NCBI RefSeq assembly: GCF_028294535.1
Contig: NZ_JAQBIE010000003.1
Location: forward strand, 62,001 to 126,000
Source of the DNA: Paracoccus onchidii
GTDB taxonomy: Bacteria; Pseudomonadota; Alphaproteobacteria; Rhodobacterales; Rhodobacteraceae
DNA: 64,000 bases
Direction: 5' to 3'
Shown here: in pieces, positions 27,778 through 36,802 of the stretch
How the letters are laid out: every line of letters begins with the position of its first letter
Position numbering within the stretch: position 1 is the first letter of the stretch
Translations under genes and position numbers: made by a program
Notes under the pieces: generated by a model
Told to the model about the DNA's origin: nothing
Database searches by the model: none
What the model saw: only the letters and a program-made list of their open reading frames with translations

Positions 27778-29247
27778 TCAATCGCCCCAGCGCACATCCG
27801 TCAGGTCATTGGCCTGCGTCGGCGCGTTCACCCAAAGCCCTTCGATCCGCTTGTTGGCCACGCCGGTCTTGGCCAACTGGAACAGGAAGCCGTTTACATA
27901 ATCTTGGGCGATCTGCCTTTGGGCCTGTTGGTAAAGTTCGCTGCGCTGATGGGGCTGAGCGGCGCTTTCAAGCTGATCCATCAGTTGATGGAACCTGTCG
28001 CCGTCATAATGGAAGTAATAATCGGGGCGGGCATAGATATCGATATCCAGCGGTTCGGTATGGCTGACGATGGTCAGATCGTAATCGCCCCCCTTGAACA
28101 CCGTTTCAAGCCATTGGGCCCATTCCATATTGACGATCCGGGTCTCAATCCCGACCGCGCGCAGCTGGGCGGCCACGATTTCCCCCCCTCGCCGCGCATA
28201 AGCAGGCGGAGGCAGGGCCAGCCGTAACGAGATCGGCGCGGATCCGACCTCGGCAAGCAGGTCCCGGGATCGCTGCGGATCATGCGCCGACATATCCGTC
28301 AGATCGAGGTAATCGGGATGATGTGGCGCAAAATGACTGCCAATCGGGGTGCCGTAACCAAACATCGCACCGTCAATGATATCCGCACGGTTTATCGCAT
28401 GGGCAATCGCCTGACGAACCCGGATGTCATCCAGCGGTGCCTGGGCATTGTTCATGGCCAGAATCGTCTCGCCTTCGGTGGTGCCGACAATCACCGCAAA
28501 GCGCGGATCCGCCTCTAGCTGGATCAGGGTTTCAGGTGCCGGGAAATTCGGAAATGCATCGACATCTTCGGCCATGACCGCAGCGAATGCCGCTGTCGGA
28601 TCACTGATGAAACGGAAGGTTGCGCGTTCCAGCGCGGGCTTTTCGCCCCAATACCCGTCATATGCCGATAGCTCGACCCGATCGCCCTGCACCCAGCGGT
28701 CAAAGCGAAACGGCCCCGTGCCGATCGGCGCGGTCGCAATATCCCCGATACTCTCTTCGGCGACCATCACCGCATCACCCCACGCCATCTTGAAGGGAAA
28801 ATTGCCATCCGGCTGCGTCAACCGAATCCGCACCGTCAGCGGATCGATGATCTCGACGGATTCGATTCCCGCAAAAAGCTGCTTTTGCGCATTGGTCGAA
28901 TCCTCGGCCCGCGCCCGATCAAGGCTGAAACGCACGTCCTCGGCGTCAAAGACACTGCCGTCATGGAAGGTCACACCATCCTGCAGATCAAAGACATAGC
29001 TTCGGCCCTCATCCTCGATGCGCCAATCGCGGGCCAGCGCGGGCCGGATCGTGCCATCATAGGCAAAACGGGTCAGGCCCTCGAACAGGTTGGCATAGAC
29101 GACCTCATCTGTCGCCGCGGCGGCAACACCTGTCGGATCGAGATTGGGCGGTTCAAGCACCATTCCGATCGTGATCCCGTCCTGCGCACATACCGCACCC
29201 GCCATCAGCGCGGTCGCCGCGACCGTCGATCTGAAAATACCCCGCAT
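27778..29247 (-). CDS. ABC transporter substrate-binding protein, family 5 (peptide/opine type)
   Basis: The 489 residues start with a Sec signal (TVAATALMAGAVCAQ, cut near residue 22). Family 5 landmarks follow: EPPNLDPTG, YANLFEGLTRFAYDGTIRPALARDW, TFHDGSVFDAEDVRFSLDRA (the signature block), APIGTGPFRFDRW and IRVRQAIAHAINRADI. Such periplasmic proteins bind oligopeptides, dipeptides, opines or similar compounds. No permease or ATPase gene is adjacent, so it is an orphan here and the ligand is unknown. Confidence 0.9.
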   Translation of the reverse strand: MRGIFRSTVAATALMAGAVCAQDGITIGMVLEPPNLDPTGVAAAATDEVVYANLFEGLTRFAYDGTIRPALARDWRIEDEGRSYVFDLQDGVTFHDGSVFDAEDVRFSLDRARAEDSTNAQKQLFAGIESVEIIDPLTVRIRLTQPDGNFPFKMAWGDAVMVAEESIGDIATAPIGTGPFRFDRWVQGDRVELSAYDGYWGEKPALERATFRFISDPTAAFAAVMAEDVDAFPNFPAPETLIQLEADPRFAVIVGTTEGETILAMNNAQAPLDDIRVRQAIAHAINRADIIDGAMFGYGTPIGSHFAPHHPDYLDLTDMSAHDPQRSRDLLAEVGSAPISLRLALPPPAYARRGGEIVAAQLRAVGIETRIVNMEWAQWLETVFKGGDYDLTIVSHTEPLDIDIYARPDYYFHYDGDRFHQLMDQLESAAQPHQRSELYQQAQRQIAQDYVNGFLFQLAKTGVANKRIEGLWVNAPTQANDLTDVRWGD

Positions 29248-29316
29248 TTGCTGCCCCCCTACTGCCAGTCGGGCGGGATCATCTGCTGTTCGGACGCAAG
29301 TGGCAACCCTGCAGCG

Positions 29317-30015
29317 TCAGCGCCGCGCGGGCCAGATCTGTTGGGCGGCACCGGCCAGCAACAGCCAGACAGAGGTCACGACCAACCCCCAGATCGCCCA
29401 GCTTGCCGGGTGGAAATCCACCCATGCCGCCCAAGCCGCGAATACGACCCAGGCAATTGCCACCGGCAAGGAAATCGCTCGCCAGCGCTCTGTACGCACC
29501 GGGTGAATGAACTTGATGTTCGAAAACATCGCCGCCGTCAGGGCGATCACGATAACCAGAATGACTATCCAATGCGGCTTGGTCGCGAACAACACGATCA
29601 CGACCATGTTCCAGCAGCCAGGAAAGCCGGCAAAGGAGTTATCGGTGGTCTTCATGCGTGAATCGGCAAAATAGACAACGCTGCCATACACGATCAGGAT
29701 AATCGCGAACCATCCTGTCCAACCCGACAAAAGGCCCGATTCGAACAAGGCGAAGGCAGGAATGAAGACATAGGTCAGATAGTCGATGATCAGGTCCATC
29801 AGGACCCCGTCATAATTCGCCCAGTTCTTCTTTACGTCATACCGCCGCGCCAGCGGGCCATCGATCCCGTCAACGACAAATGCCACCACCAGCCACAGGA
29901 ACATCAACGACCATTGTTCCTTCACTGCGGCCAGCATGGCCAGCATGGCCAGAACGGCGCCGGTGGCGGTCAGCAGGTGAACGGAAAGGGCCTTGTAACG
30001 AATGTCCATCGGCAT
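29317..30015 (-). CDS. pcs: Phosphatidylcholine synthase
   Basis: Pcs condenses CDP-diacylglycerol with choline to give phosphatidylcholine in the inner membrane. The 232-residue protein has about eight helices and the CDP-alcohol phosphotransferase motif DGIDGPLARR...YDGVLMDLIID, followed by DYLTYVFIPAFALF, which is typical of the Pcs branch rather than PgsA or PssA. A second ATG at 30009 is possible. Phosphatidylcholine is a common membrane lipid of alphaproteobacteria, which fits the presumed host. Confidence 0.92.
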   Translation of the reverse strand: MPMDIRYKALSVHLLTATGAVLAMLAMLAAVKEQWSLMFLWLVVAFVVDGIDGPLARRYDVKKNWANYDGVLMDLIIDYLTYVFIPAFALFESGLLSGWTGWFAIILIVYGSVVYFADSRMKTTDNSFAGFPGCWNMVVIVLFATKPHWIVILVIVIALTAAMFSNIKFIHPVRTERWRAISLPVAIAWVVFAAWAAWVDFHPASWAIWGLVVTSVWLLLAGAAQQIWPARR

Positions 30016-30056
30016 CTTCTGTCAGTTTGCGCCCCCCGACGCAACCGATCGCCGGC

Positions 30057-30794
30057 TCAGCGCAGGATCGGCGGGCCGTCACGGCGCTTTGGGGCGACGG
30101 GTTCCGGTATGCTCAACTCAAAGCGAAGCGCGACCTTGGGCAGCGGGCCATCGCGAAAGGTAATGTCGACCCCACCATCCTGGGGCGGCAAGAAGGCCAG
30201 CGCCTCGGCCAGTGCCTTGGCGATCGCATCCTGATGCTGTGGCTCTGCCCCGGCCACAACGATGACATGCCCGGCGGGCGCTGCCTCATTCCCGACACCA
30301 GCCAGGGCTGCGCCGCTGATCAGGCCGCGCATGTCTTCAAGGCGTTCGGCCAGGGGCTGTGCCAGATCGGAGACGACATCAGGCAGGGGCGCCATCAGGT
30401 GCAAACGGGCCTCACCCGCCTCGGGCGATGCAGCAAGCGCACCGGCCAGCCAGTCCAGCATGGCGGTATCCAGCATCATTTCCGACGGATGCCCCGGATT
30501 GACCAGCAATCCGGCCCCCTCATCGCGCAACAGCCCGGCCAGCACCCGACCAGGCATTGCGACATAGGCCACCGCTTCGCCAAAGAAATCCGCCAACCGG
30601 TCTTCGGAATCACAGGCCAGCGCGACCGGCCCGTGATCCAGCGGGAAAATCCGCAACTCGACCTGATCATCGGCGGGTTCGGCAACCAGCGCGACCGACA
30701 GTTGCGTATCGGCCAACCGCGAAAGCATCCGCGCCCGTTGCGCTTCGCCCGCGTCGTGAAAAGGCGTAAGCGCCAGATCGTCCAGCGCGCTCAC
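30057..30794 (-). CDS. SseB-like protein
   Basis: A 245-residue soluble protein whose N-terminal half (from TPFHDAGEAQRARMLSRLADTQLSVAL through YVAMPGRVLAGLLRDEGAGLLVNPG) resembles the SseB domain; the C-terminal half (IVVAGAEPQHQDAIAKALAEAL) may be the SseB C-terminal domain. Biochemical role unknown. Its ATG overlaps the bamE stop (ATGA), so it is translated from the bamE transcript. Confidence 0.75.
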   Translation of the reverse strand: MSALDDLALTPFHDAGEAQRARMLSRLADTQLSVALVAEPADDQVELRIFPLDHGPVALACDSEDRLADFFGEAVAYVAMPGRVLAGLLRDEGAGLLVNPGHPSEMMLDTAMLDWLAGALAASPEAGEARLHLMAPLPDVVSDLAQPLAERLEDMRGLISGAALAGVGNEAAPAGHVIVVAGAEPQHQDAIAKALAEALAFLPPQDGGVDITFRDGPLPKVALRFELSIPEPVAPKRRDGPPILR

Positions 30795-31240
30795 TCGACG
30801 ATATCGCCGGCTTGGAAGTTACCCAGATTGCCCAGAAGCTGCCCGATCAGCGAAATCTCGGTGATGCTGCCCTCGGTCACACGGCGCGACAGAACGACAA
30901 CCCGGCCGCGCTCCAGCCCGAACCTTTCGATATTGCTGACGGTTCCCGATGCATCAAAGGATACTGCCACGACCTCGCGGCTGACCTCTTCTGGTTCATA
31001 GGGTCCATAATGGCGCCAGCGTGAACCAACATAGTACCAGCCCGAACCGGTCAGCAGCCCCTGCGCCGACGGGCGCCCGACCAGCCCTTCCAGCTCGGCC
31101 ATCGAGGTTTGGCCCACAACGACCTGTTGCAAACTTTCCTCGGGGGGAACAAATCCGTGATTTCGATAAACCGCCGTGCAGGCCGCAAGGCCAAATGCGG
31201 CTACGAAAGCCAGGATCAGCAGGTTCCTGATGGTAGCCAT
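30791..31240 (-). CDS. bamE: Outer membrane assembly lipoprotein BamE (SmpA/OmlA)
   Basis: A 149-residue lipoprotein with a signal peptide ending in the lipobox LAAC (Cys21). The SmpA/OmlA domain follows: YRNHGFVPPEE, VVVGQTSMAELEGLVGRPSAQGL and GSGWYYVGSRWRHYGPYEPEEVSREVVAVSFD. BamE is an accessory subunit of the BAM machine that inserts beta-barrel proteins in the outer membrane. It is divergent from the DUF177 gene, with about 150 bases between them for two promoters. Confidence 0.92.
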   Translation of the reverse strand: MATIRNLLILAFVAAFGLAACTAVYRNHGFVPPEESLQQVVVGQTSMAELEGLVGRPSAQGLLTGSGWYYVGSRWRHYGPYEPEEVSREVVAVSFDASGTVSNIERFGLERGRVVVLSRRVTEGSITEISLIGQLLGNLGNFQAGDIVE

Positions 31241-31388
31241 ATAACGTGTTTCCTTTGCTCGTGCGGTTGACGCGGCCCGCCTGCCTTAGCAAACTCGGAC
31301 ACCGCGCTCAAGAATATCCAAACGCGGCGGGGGCTTGTCGGCAATAAGCCGGACCGCCAACCGTCACAAGAACCCCGGAGACATATAA

Positions 31389-31919
31389 ATGCCCGCCCCG
31401 ACCCAGAACCCGCAGCGCCTGCGGGTCGCGCATCTGAACCCGCGCTCTGCAACGCCCTTCGCCTTGACCCCGGATCAGGCCACCCGCGAAGCGATCGCCG
31501 CCGAGCTGGACCTGAAGGAATTGCCGAAACTGACCTTTCAGGGTGAAATCCGCGCCGAAGGTGGCGATGCCTGGGCGCTTGATGGCCGGCTTCGCGCAAA
31601 GGTCGTTCAGCCCTGCGTCATCACGCTGAAACCTGTCAGCACGACGATAGACGATCCCGTGGAACGAATCTTTTCGCCCCATCTTCGCCCCCCCGAAGAA
31701 GAAGAAATCGAAATGCCCGATGAAAAACTGGAACCACTGGGCCAGTTCATCGACCTGTCCGCCGTGATGATCGAGGCCCTCGCGCTTGCCTTGCCGGAAT
31801 ACCCCCGCGCCAAGGATGCCATGCTGGGCGATACTGCAATCGAGGACGCAACCCCCGACACACGACGTCCCTTTGCCGGGCTGGACAAGTTGCTTGGCAA
31901 TGACGATCCGCAAGAGTGA
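31389..31919 (+). CDS. DUF177 (YceD) family protein
   Basis: The 176-residue protein contains the core DUF177 pattern: LKELPKLTFQGEIRAEGGDAWALDGRLRAKVVQPCVITLKPV, with the conserved Cys, and then IDLSAVMIEALALALPEYPRAK. YceD-type proteins lie next to rpmF across bacteria and are tied to 23S rRNA handling. Here rpmF follows after 235 bases (31920-32154), in which I see no gene. Confidence 0.9.
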   Translation: MPAPTQNPQRLRVAHLNPRSATPFALTPDQATREAIAAELDLKELPKLTFQGEIRAEGGDAWALDGRLRAKVVQPCVITLKPVSTTIDDPVERIFSPHLRPPEEEEIEMPDEKLEPLGQFIDLSAVMIEALALALPEYPRAKDAMLGDTAIEDATPDTRRPFAGLDKLLGNDDPQE

Positions 31920-32154
31920 TTCCGCAATCCCGCGGGGGCATGGCGTTGCAACAAGACCACAATCGGGCCTTTCCCCACCCCGATCAGGTCAATTCACTGG
32001 CAATTCGCCCCCGTCTCGGTGCATTTAGGCCGAACCGCCTGCTGCAAGGGCTTGCGGGCCCGCGCTTCATCGCGTATCTGCGCGGTTCATTTTCGAATTC
32101 CAAACACACGGTGCCAAGGCGTTTGATCGCCGCACCCAGAACCGAGGTTGTGAC

Positions 32155-32361
32155 ATGGCTGTCCCTCAGAACCGCGTAACCCGCTCGAAACGCAACATGC
32201 GCCGCGCGCATGATTCGCTGGTTGCGGGAAACCCGAACGAATGCTCGAACTGCGGCGAATTGAAGCGTCCGCATCACGTCTGCCCGTCCTGCGGCCACTA
32301 TGCCGATCGTGAAGTGATCGCGCAGGCAAACGAGATCGACCTGGACGACGACGCGGCCTGA
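32155..32361 (+). CDS. rpmF: 50S ribosomal protein L32
   Basis: A 68-residue basic protein with the L32 start [20 protein letters not shown] and the zinc-finger pair CSNCGE...CPSCG. Followed by plsX with a 22-base gap; the rpmF-plsX-fabH order is widely conserved and joins ribosome and fatty acid synthesis genes. Confidence 0.98.
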   Translation: MAVPQNRVTRSKRNMRRAHDSLVAGNPNECSNCGELKRPHHVCPSCGHYADREVIAQANEIDLDDDAA

Positions 32362-32383
32362 TCCGCGCCGTTCGCGCCAATAA

Positions 32384-33496
32384 ATGACCGTCGATTCCGC
32401 GACCAACCCGGACCCGCGCGCCCCCGAATCAGGGGGCAGCGTGGTAATTTCGGTTGATGCGATGGGTGGCGACAGAGGGCCTTCGGTCGTCGTCGCCGGC
32501 ATGGCCGAAAGTGCACGCAAGAACCCCGAGATCCGGTTCATCGTCCATGGCGACGAAGCAGAGCTTCGCCGCCTTATCGGTCGTCGCAAGGATCTTGCGG
32601 GCCGCTGCGATATCCGTCACGCCGCCGACGTCGTGACAATGGAAGACAAGCCCAGCCAGATTGTGCGCAAGGGCTCGGGGACGTCCATGTGGTCGGCGAT
32701 CGATTCGGTCAAGCAGGGCGAGGCCGGGGCCGCCGTATCCTGCGGCAACACCGGCGCGCTGATGGCGATGTCGATGCTGCGGCTGCGCAAGCTGCCGGGC
32801 GTGAACCGCCCCGCCATCGCCTGCCTGTGGCCATCGAAAAGCCCGCAGGGCTTCAACATCATGCTGGATGTCGGCGCCGACATCCGGGCGGATGCGCATG
32901 ATCTGCTGCAATATGCTTTGATGGGCACATCCTATGCCCGCAACGGTCTTGGGGTCGAGCGCCCGCGAATCGGGCTACTGAATGTCGGCACCGAGGAACA
33001 TAAGGGTCGCGCCGAACTTAAACAGGCCAATGACCTGATTGCCGAGGCCGCGGATGCCGGGCAATTCGACTATATCGGTTTTGTCGAAGGCGGTGATCTG
33101 CCGTCCGGACGCGTAGATGTGATCGTGACCGACGGCTTTACCGGCAATGTCGCCTTGAAGACCGGCGAAGGGACGGCCAAGCTGGTCGGAGATTTTCTCA
33201 AGGCCGCTTTCGCCAATTCATTCATGTCCAAATTCGCCGCCCTTCTTGCCATGACGTCGCTGCGGCGCCTGCAAAAACGGATCGATCCGCGTCGCGTGAA
33301 CGGCGGCATCTTTCTGGGCCTGAACGGAACGGTGGTCAAATCGCATGGCTCTGCCGACGCCACGGGCGTGTCAGCTGCGATCAAGCTGGCCTTCAAACTG
33401 ACGCAATCCGGTTTTCAGGACCGGCTGGCGGCGCGCGTTGCCCAAAGTGCGGTGGCTGGTTCGGGCGACGCTGACCAGACCGAGGTACCATCATGA
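32384..33496 (+). CDS. plsX: Phosphate acyltransferase PlsX
   Basis: PlsX makes acyl-phosphate from acyl-ACP, the donor for PlsY in phospholipid synthesis. Recognisable segments in the 370 residues are VVISVDAMGGDRGPSVVVAG near residue 20, VSCGNTGALMAMSMLRLRKLPGV, NVGTEEHKGRAELKQAND and FVEGGDLPSGRVDVIVTDGFTGNVALKT. The start has about 18 extra residues before the conserved part, usual for this group. Overlaps fabH by 4 bases. Confidence 0.96.
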   Translation: MTVDSATNPDPRAPESGGSVVISVDAMGGDRGPSVVVAGMAESARKNPEIRFIVHGDEAELRRLIGRRKDLAGRCDIRHAADVVTMEDKPSQIVRKGSGTSMWSAIDSVKQGEAGAAVSCGNTGALMAMSMLRLRKLPGVNRPAIACLWPSKSPQGFNIMLDVGADIRADAHDLLQYALMGTSYARNGLGVERPRIGLLNVGTEEHKGRAELKQANDLIAEAADAGQFDYIGFVEGGDLPSGRVDVIVTDGFTGNVALKTGEGTAKLVGDFLKAAFANSFMSKFAALLAMTSLRRLQKRIDPRRVNGGIFLGLNGTVVKSHGSADATGVSAAIKLAFKLTQSGFQDRLAARVAQSAVAGSGDADQTEVPS

Positions 33497-34467
33497 TTCG
33501 CAGATCCGTCATCGTTGGCACGGGCCATTACCTGCCCGAACGTGTTGTCGAGAACAGCTGGTTCGAAGAACGGCTGGACACCAGCGATGAATGGATCAGA
33601 ACCCGGTCCGGAATCGAACGGCGCCATTTCGCGGCCGAGGGCCAGACCACCAGCGATCTGGCCATTCGCGCAGCCAAGGCCGCACTGGACAAGGCCGGTC
33701 TGACCGCCGATGACATCGATGGTATCGTTCTGGCGACCTCGACACCTGACTTCACGTTTCCCGCCGTGGCCACGATGGTTCAGTCCGGTCTGGGCATGAC
33801 GCGCGGATATGCCTATGACGTTCAGGCGGTTTGCGCGGGCTTTGTCTTTGCACTGGCAAATGCCGACGCCATGCTGCGCGCCGGCCTGGCCGAGCGATTG
33901 CTGGTGATTGGCGCCGAAACATTTTCACGAATCATGGACTGGACCGATCGCAGCACCTGTGTGCTGTTTGGCGATGGCGCCGGCGCAGTGGTGCTGGAAG
34001 CACGCGAAGGCACCGGCGATTCACAGGATCGGGGCATCTTGTCCAGCGACCTGCACAGCGATGGAACCTATCGCGACCTGCTTTATGTCGATGGGGGGGT
34101 TTCCACCACAGGCACGGCTGGGCAGTTGCGAATGCAGGGAAATCTGGTTTTCCGCCACGCCGTCGACAAGCTGACGAGAACCGCCCATGCGGCGCTGGAA
34201 AAAGCAGGGCTGGGCACCGAAGATGTGACCTGGCTTGTGCCCCATCAGGCCAACAAGCGTATTATCAGCGGCACCGCGCAGAAAATGGGCCTGCCGATGG
34301 ATAAGGTGGTGCTGACCGTGGCCGATCACGGCAACACGTCGGCGGCGTCGATTCCGCTCGCGCTTTCGATCGCCGATTCCGAAAATCGCTTCAAGTCCGG
34401 CGACATTCTGGTGACCGAGGCGATCGGCGGCGGCCTCAGCTGGGGTTCGGTCGTCCTGCGCTGGTAA
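33493..34467 (+). CDS. fabH: 3-oxoacyl-ACP synthase III
   Basis: KAS III starts fatty acid chains by joining acetyl-CoA and malonyl-ACP. In this 324-residue protein the catalytic triad is visible: Cys114 in VQAVCAGFVFAL, His in VPHQANKRII (about 251) and Asn in DHGNTSAASIP (about 281). The C-terminal GGGLSWGSVVLRW is standard. Start overlaps the plsX stop. Confidence 0.97.
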   Translation: MIRRSVIVGTGHYLPERVVENSWFEERLDTSDEWIRTRSGIERRHFAAEGQTTSDLAIRAAKAALDKAGLTADDIDGIVLATSTPDFTFPAVATMVQSGLGMTRGYAYDVQAVCAGFVFALANADAMLRAGLAERLLVIGAETFSRIMDWTDRSTCVLFGDGAGAVVLEAREGTGDSQDRGILSSDLHSDGTYRDLLYVDGGVSTTGTAGQLRMQGNLVFRHAVDKLTRTAHAALEKAGLGTEDVTWLVPHQANKRIISGTAQKMGLPMDKVVLTVADHGNTSAASIPLALSIADSENRFKSGDILVTEAIGGGLSWGSVVLRW

Positions 34468-34492
34468 GGTTCGGTCAGCCGGACCACCCTAT

Positions 34493-34765
34493 CTATTTCA
34501 GTTGTGAATCCTTGCTGGCGCGGCGATTGATCGCGCTGGTCATATGGCGGTTGCGGTCACGCCCCGCCTGACAGTTCACGCATAATTGCACACCGGGCAC
34601 CGCGAGGCGGCGCGCCTCGGGGATAGGATCGTCGCATTCGGCGCAAAACTCGGCCGAGGGGCGCACACCCGGATTGTTGCGCTGACGTGCCCGGGCAATC
34701 GCTTCGGCCGTGCTGATTTCTATCTGGTCATTCACCGCGTCATCGCGGGCCCATCCACCTGCCAT
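34493..34765 (-). CDS. DksA/TraR-type C4 zinc finger protein (YbiI-like)
   Basis: A 90-residue protein with a CxxC...CxxC finger: FCAECDDPIPEARRLAVPGVQLCVNCQ, in the order typical of short DksA relatives such as YbiI. The N-terminus (MAGGWARDDAVNDQIE) also fits. I choose the ATG at 34765, with AAAGGAGA 8 bases ahead; the open frame continues far upstream but only as the reverse of dctQ. Lacking the coiled coil of full DksA, it may still touch RNA polymerase; the role is not known. Convergent with fabH. Confidence 0.88.
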   Translation of the reverse strand: MAGGWARDDAVNDQIEISTAEAIARARQRNNPGVRPSAEFCAECDDPIPEARRLAVPGVQLCVNCQAGRDRNRHMTSAINRRASKDSQLK

Positions 34766-34925
34766 ATTCATGTCTCCTTTCACGAGGTAGATAGGCATCC
34801 GTGCCGCTGCCTTCAAATTTTCACGGTCTGCAATCAATCGGTTGACAGCCTTGCCGCCAATCGGAACACTGCCCCTGAAGGCGGCGCTGCCAAGCTGCGT
34901 CAAAGACCTTGGGAGGGGCCACAAC

Positions 34926-35447
34926 TTGCCGATCATCCGCATGATCGACGGCATCAATGAAGTCGTCGGCCGGATCGTGTCGATCGTTGCGATCGTGTTT
35001 GCCGGTATCATTATCTATGACGTATCCATGCGTTATTTCCTGGGCGAGCCTACGCGTTGGGCCTTTGACCTGACCAAGCAGCTATACGGATTCTATTTCA
35101 TCATGCTTGGTGGCTACGCATTGCGGCACCAGTCGCATGTCAAAGTTGACCTGGTGACCGAGCGCATGGCGCCGCAGCTGCGCCGCTGGGTCGAAGTTGC
35201 CGGATATCTCATCTTTTTCTTCCCCTTCGCCTGGGTCTTTGCGCGGCGCAGCCTGGATTTCGCGATCACCTCTTACAATCAGGGCGAGGTGACTTACGGC
35301 GCGGTCCAACTGCCTGTTTATCCGCTGAAAATCGCAATGTTCGTTGCTGCGGTGCTGTTGCTGATCCAGGGCGCAAGCGAGGTTCTGAAGCTGGTCCTGA
35401 ACACGACGACGCATCTTGACAGCAAGGAGCCCATGGATGTCCGGTGA
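34926..35447 (+). CDS. dctQ: TRAP transporter small permease (DctQ)
   Basis: About 173 residues with four membrane helices. Family cues are VSMRYFLGEPTRWAFDLTKQLYGFYFIMLGGYALRHQSHVKVDLV. I place the start at TTG 34926 because GGGAGGGG stands 7 bases ahead; the ATG at 34941 is the alternative. The gene ends inside the start of dctM. It is the small membrane subunit of a three-part Na+-driven uptake system for organic acids. Confidence 0.9.
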   Translation: MPIIRMIDGINEVVGRIVSIVAIVFAGIIIYDVSMRYFLGEPTRWAFDLTKQLYGFYFIMLGGYALRHQSHVKVDLVTERMAPQLRRWVEVAGYLIFFFPFAWVFARRSLDFAITSYNQGEVTYGAVQLPVYPLKIAMFVAAVLLLIQGASEVLKLVLNTTTHLDSKEPMDVR

Positions 35448-36762
35448 AACGATTGCACTGATCATGTCGGGCCTGCTGCTTCTGGGCCTGTTCATGGGAC
35501 ACCCGCTGGCTTTCGTCCTTGGCGGCACCGCTGTTCTGGGCGCGCTTATTGCCGGCAAACCCATGGTCCTGGGCATTATCATCAACCGGATCTTCGGGGA
35601 TGTGCTGGACAATTACGTTCTGATCGCCATTCCGCTCTTTGTGCTGATGGCCCGGTTCCTGTCCGACAGCGGCGTCACCGACAAGATGTTCGAGGCCCTG
35701 CGACACCTGATGGCGCGGGTCACCGGCGGGCTGGGCCTGGCGGTCGTATTCATCTCGATCCTGCTGGCCGCGACGACCGGCATCATCGGCGCCTCGATCA
35801 CCGTCATGGGAATGATGGCGCTCAGGCCGATGCTGCAATATGGCTATGACAAGAGGCTGGCGACCGGGCTGATCGCCTCGTCCGGTTGCCTTGGCATCCT
35901 GATCCCGCCGTCGATCATGCTGATCCTCATGGCGTCCTATGCACCGGGGCTGTCGGTCGGTCAGCTTTTTGCAGGCGCAATGATCCCCGGCATGGTTCTT
36001 GGCCTGATGTATGCGGCCTATGTGGCCGTGATCGCATGGATGCGGCCCGATTGGGCCCCCCCGGTCCGCGACGAGGAACAGATCAGCCGGGGCGCGATGT
36101 GGCGCATGCTGATCGTCGAGGCGGTCCCGCCACTGGTGCTGATCCTTGGCATTCTGGGCTCATTGCTGGCGGGCGTCGCGACCGCAACCGAGGCCAGCGC
36201 GATCGGCGCGGTTCTGGCCCTGCTGATCGTCATTCTGCGCGGGCGCTTTGAATGGCAGACATTTTACTCTGCGCTGCTGGAAACCGGTCGGACCTCGGCG
36301 ATGATCCTGTTTATCGTGGTCGGTGCAACGGCCTTTACGGGCGTGTTCAACATCACGGGCGGGCTGCGTGCCAGCCAGGATCTGATCCGCGGGCTTGCGG
36401 ATGATCCCTATACGCTGATTGCCGTGATGCTGCTGGTTGTCTTTATCCTCGGCATGTTTCTGGATTGGACGGGCATCGTCCTGCTGTCCTTCCCGATATT
36501 CCTTCCACTTGTGAGCGAAATGGGGATTCAGCCCCTGTGGTTCGTGGTGTTGATGGCAGTCGTGCTGCAAACCAGCTTTCTGTCGCCGCCTTTCGGATAT
36601 GCGCTGTTTTACATGCGCGCTATCGCCCCGCCCGAGGTTCAGACAACCGATATCATCCGGGGTGTGCTGCCCTTTATCGGGCTGATTGTCCTGATGTGTG
36701 CGCTGATCATCCTGTTCCCCGGCCTTGTTACATGGCTGCCGACAACGCTTTACGGCGGCTGA
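35437..36762 (+). CDS. dctM: TRAP transporter large permease (DctM)
   Basis: A 441-residue, about 12-helix permease. Characteristic parts are GHPLAFVLGGTAVLGAL, ATTGIIGASITVMGMMALRPMLQYGYDKRLATGLIASSGCLGILIPPSIMLI and FLSPPFGYALFYMR. The ATG at 35437 follows AGCAAGGAG and overlaps the end of dctQ by 11 bases. It forms the ion-coupled pathway of the TRAP system. Confidence 0.96.
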   Translation: MSGETIALIMSGLLLLGLFMGHPLAFVLGGTAVLGALIAGKPMVLGIIINRIFGDVLDNYVLIAIPLFVLMARFLSDSGVTDKMFEALRHLMARVTGGLGLAVVFISILLAATTGIIGASITVMGMMALRPMLQYGYDKRLATGLIASSGCLGILIPPSIMLILMASYAPGLSVGQLFAGAMIPGMVLGLMYAAYVAVIAWMRPDWAPPVRDEEQISRGAMWRMLIVEAVPPLVLILGILGSLLAGVATATEASAIGAVLALLIVILRGRFEWQTFYSALLETGRTSAMILFIVVGATAFTGVFNITGGLRASQDLIRGLADDPYTLIAVMLLVVFILGMFLDWTGIVLLSFPIFLPLVSEMGIQPLWFVVLMAVVLQTSFLSPPFGYALFYMRAIAPPEVQTTDIIRGVLPFIGLIVLMCALIILFPGLVTWLPTTLYGG

Positions 36763-36802
36763 TGCCGACCCGATTACATGAAAAACTGAGGAGGTTCCCG
36801 AA

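Noticed and set aside
34468..34492. Terminator between fabH and the DksA-like gene
   Set aside because: GGTTCGG/CCGGACC makes only a 7-bp stem with a wobble and no T-run; too weak to call.
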